Source: Corbicula japonica
Lineage: Eukaryota; Mollusca; Bivalvia; Venerida; Cyrenidae
Direction: 5' to 3'
Length of the DNA: 64,000 nt
Assembly (NCBI GenBank): GCA_038501625.1
Contig: JAZAYU010000018.1
Span: 9,192,397 to 9,256,396, forward strand
Below, in pieces: positions 63,113-64,000 of the stretch. Within the stretch, counting starts at the first letter, position 1; the number at the start of each line of letters is the position of its first letter. The notes under the pieces were generated by a model. It had not been told where the DNA came from, ran no database searches, and was given only the letters and a program-made list of their open reading frames with translations. Position numbers and translations under genes: made by a program.

Positions 63113-64000
63113 TAACCGTTATGATCTCATCAGTTATATAAAAATGAGACATGCTTAAATGTTCAATACTTGCTGTTAGATAGAAAAGAATAAAAGCAAC
63201 TCTTGTTTTAAAAGTTAATATAAATTGATATTCATCATTAATAATCATTTAATCATACATTTTACTGTCTTCATTTGAAAGAGCATATTTATTTCAATAT
63301 TGTCATAATTCACTTTTCTCTGATTTCAGATTTCTCTCTACGACGCTTTGCTCGACATTTTCTTTGGTCCATTTCTTCTAAAAAACGCATATTAGACAAT
63401 TGGGGCATGACTTATAAACTGACTACTAATGAAAAGAAACTCTTTATGTTTTGGAATATTTTGGTGTATATAAAAGTTTAATAAATTGGCAAAGTAGATG
63501 TGTTTTTAAACCAATGAGATGTCGTTGGGTCAAGCGTGTCATTGTCGACGGTGGACAATTCATGAGGATGAGGAGCGTTCCATGTCAAGACGTCCCTCCT
63601 TGGATCATGTCCAAAACCTCATGTGGCTGGTTGTCTGAAAGCCTTGGTTTTATCACATTTGTAGACTATTAGAGCAACACTTGAAAACCGAAGATGGGAT
63701 TTGAAGGCGTAAATAAATGTAAACAAAATGACTTGTTTTGAGGTTAATCATCCATGTCTACATGCCAGAACGAAAATTTCGTGATTTGAACGGGTTACCG
63801 AAGGAGATAAAATTTTAAAAAATCAGTGGACCATTAACATATCGATTGGTTACTTATTGATTTTAAAACACCTCTACATTTGCAAATCTTTTAAACTTTG
63901 ACACACATCAAAAATATTCGAAAAAAAAGTGTTTTGTTTTTATTGACAGTCAGTATATATCAGCAGCCCGCTACCGTTAGCATTATCTTCGACATCTTTG
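63113..64000. other. right edge, no supported gene
   Basis: A 73-codon frame ending at 63672 has no recognisable motif or splice context. The rest is AT-rich. Confidence 0.4.

Noticed and set aside
62794..63158. Overlapping frames on both strands
   Set aside because: They fall in a SINE-like family A copy and the poly-T/poly-G tract.
63275..63672. Possible coding exon at the right edge
   Set aside because: No motif, no convincing splice sites, and neither strand matches a family I recognise; not enough to call.

Overview
The window looks like nuclear DNA of an invertebrate animal, most likely a bivalve or other mollusc. It is AT-rich and intron-rich, with small exons in long introns, tRNA-derived SINEs, palindromic MITEs, a CR1-like LINE relic and decayed Tc1/mariner elements. 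It holds one multi-exon receptor gene, two single-exon class A GPCR genes, one secreted mucin-like gene, one long transposase-like gene, and a dense layer of repeats. The species call is inference.

Region 1 (73-17272, minus strand) is the best-supported gene: a receptor-type protein tyrosine phosphatase (RPTP). Fifteen exons can be joined with matching splice phases. They encode a signal peptide, about 295 residues of EGF/furin-like cysteine-rich ectodomain, a Thr/Ser-rich stalk, one transmembrane helix, a juxtamembrane segment with a duplicated Tyr-containing motif, and a complete first PTP domain with intact WPD Asp, catalytic Cys and P-loop Arg. The gene runs off the left edge at the start of what should be a second PTP domain. 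The signal-peptide exon lies inside a tandem duplication of about 2 kb, so there are two identical first coding exons. The intron at 2731-6704 carries an inverted array of about 385-bp units flanked by a CAGTAA-type minisatellite.

Region 2 (18.6-31.9 kb) is gene-poor and repeat-rich. It has a TA-flanked Tc1-like relic, a 600-bp foldback element, a 2.26-kb element with arms of about 400 bp, and a partly duplicated segment (about 23.4-24.97 and 30.64-31.90 kb). It also has a short CpG-containing, promoter-like block at 22.83-22.90 kb with no visible gene attached.

Region 3 (32-36 kb, minus) holds an orphan GPCR and a secreted Thr/Ser-repeat protein with a ten-cysteine C-terminal domain. Region 4 (36-47 kb) is mainly repeats, including a dimeric satellite of about 114-bp period (40.56-41.56 kb) and an array of about 74-bp period (43.07-44.32 kb) interrupted by a SINE-like insertion.

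Region 5 (45.7-50 kb, plus) has an intact 841-codon transposase-like ORF with a probable 5' UTR intron, surrounded by repeated ACGGGAC motifs. Region 6 (50.5-64 kb) has palindromic MITEs, a CR1-like LINE relic flanked by direct repeats, a second GPCR whose 5' end has been partly duplicated, and tandem tRNA-type SINE units. The genes show no sign of acting as one pathway. Exon and intron limits were placed by eye from reading frame, phase and GT/AG sites.
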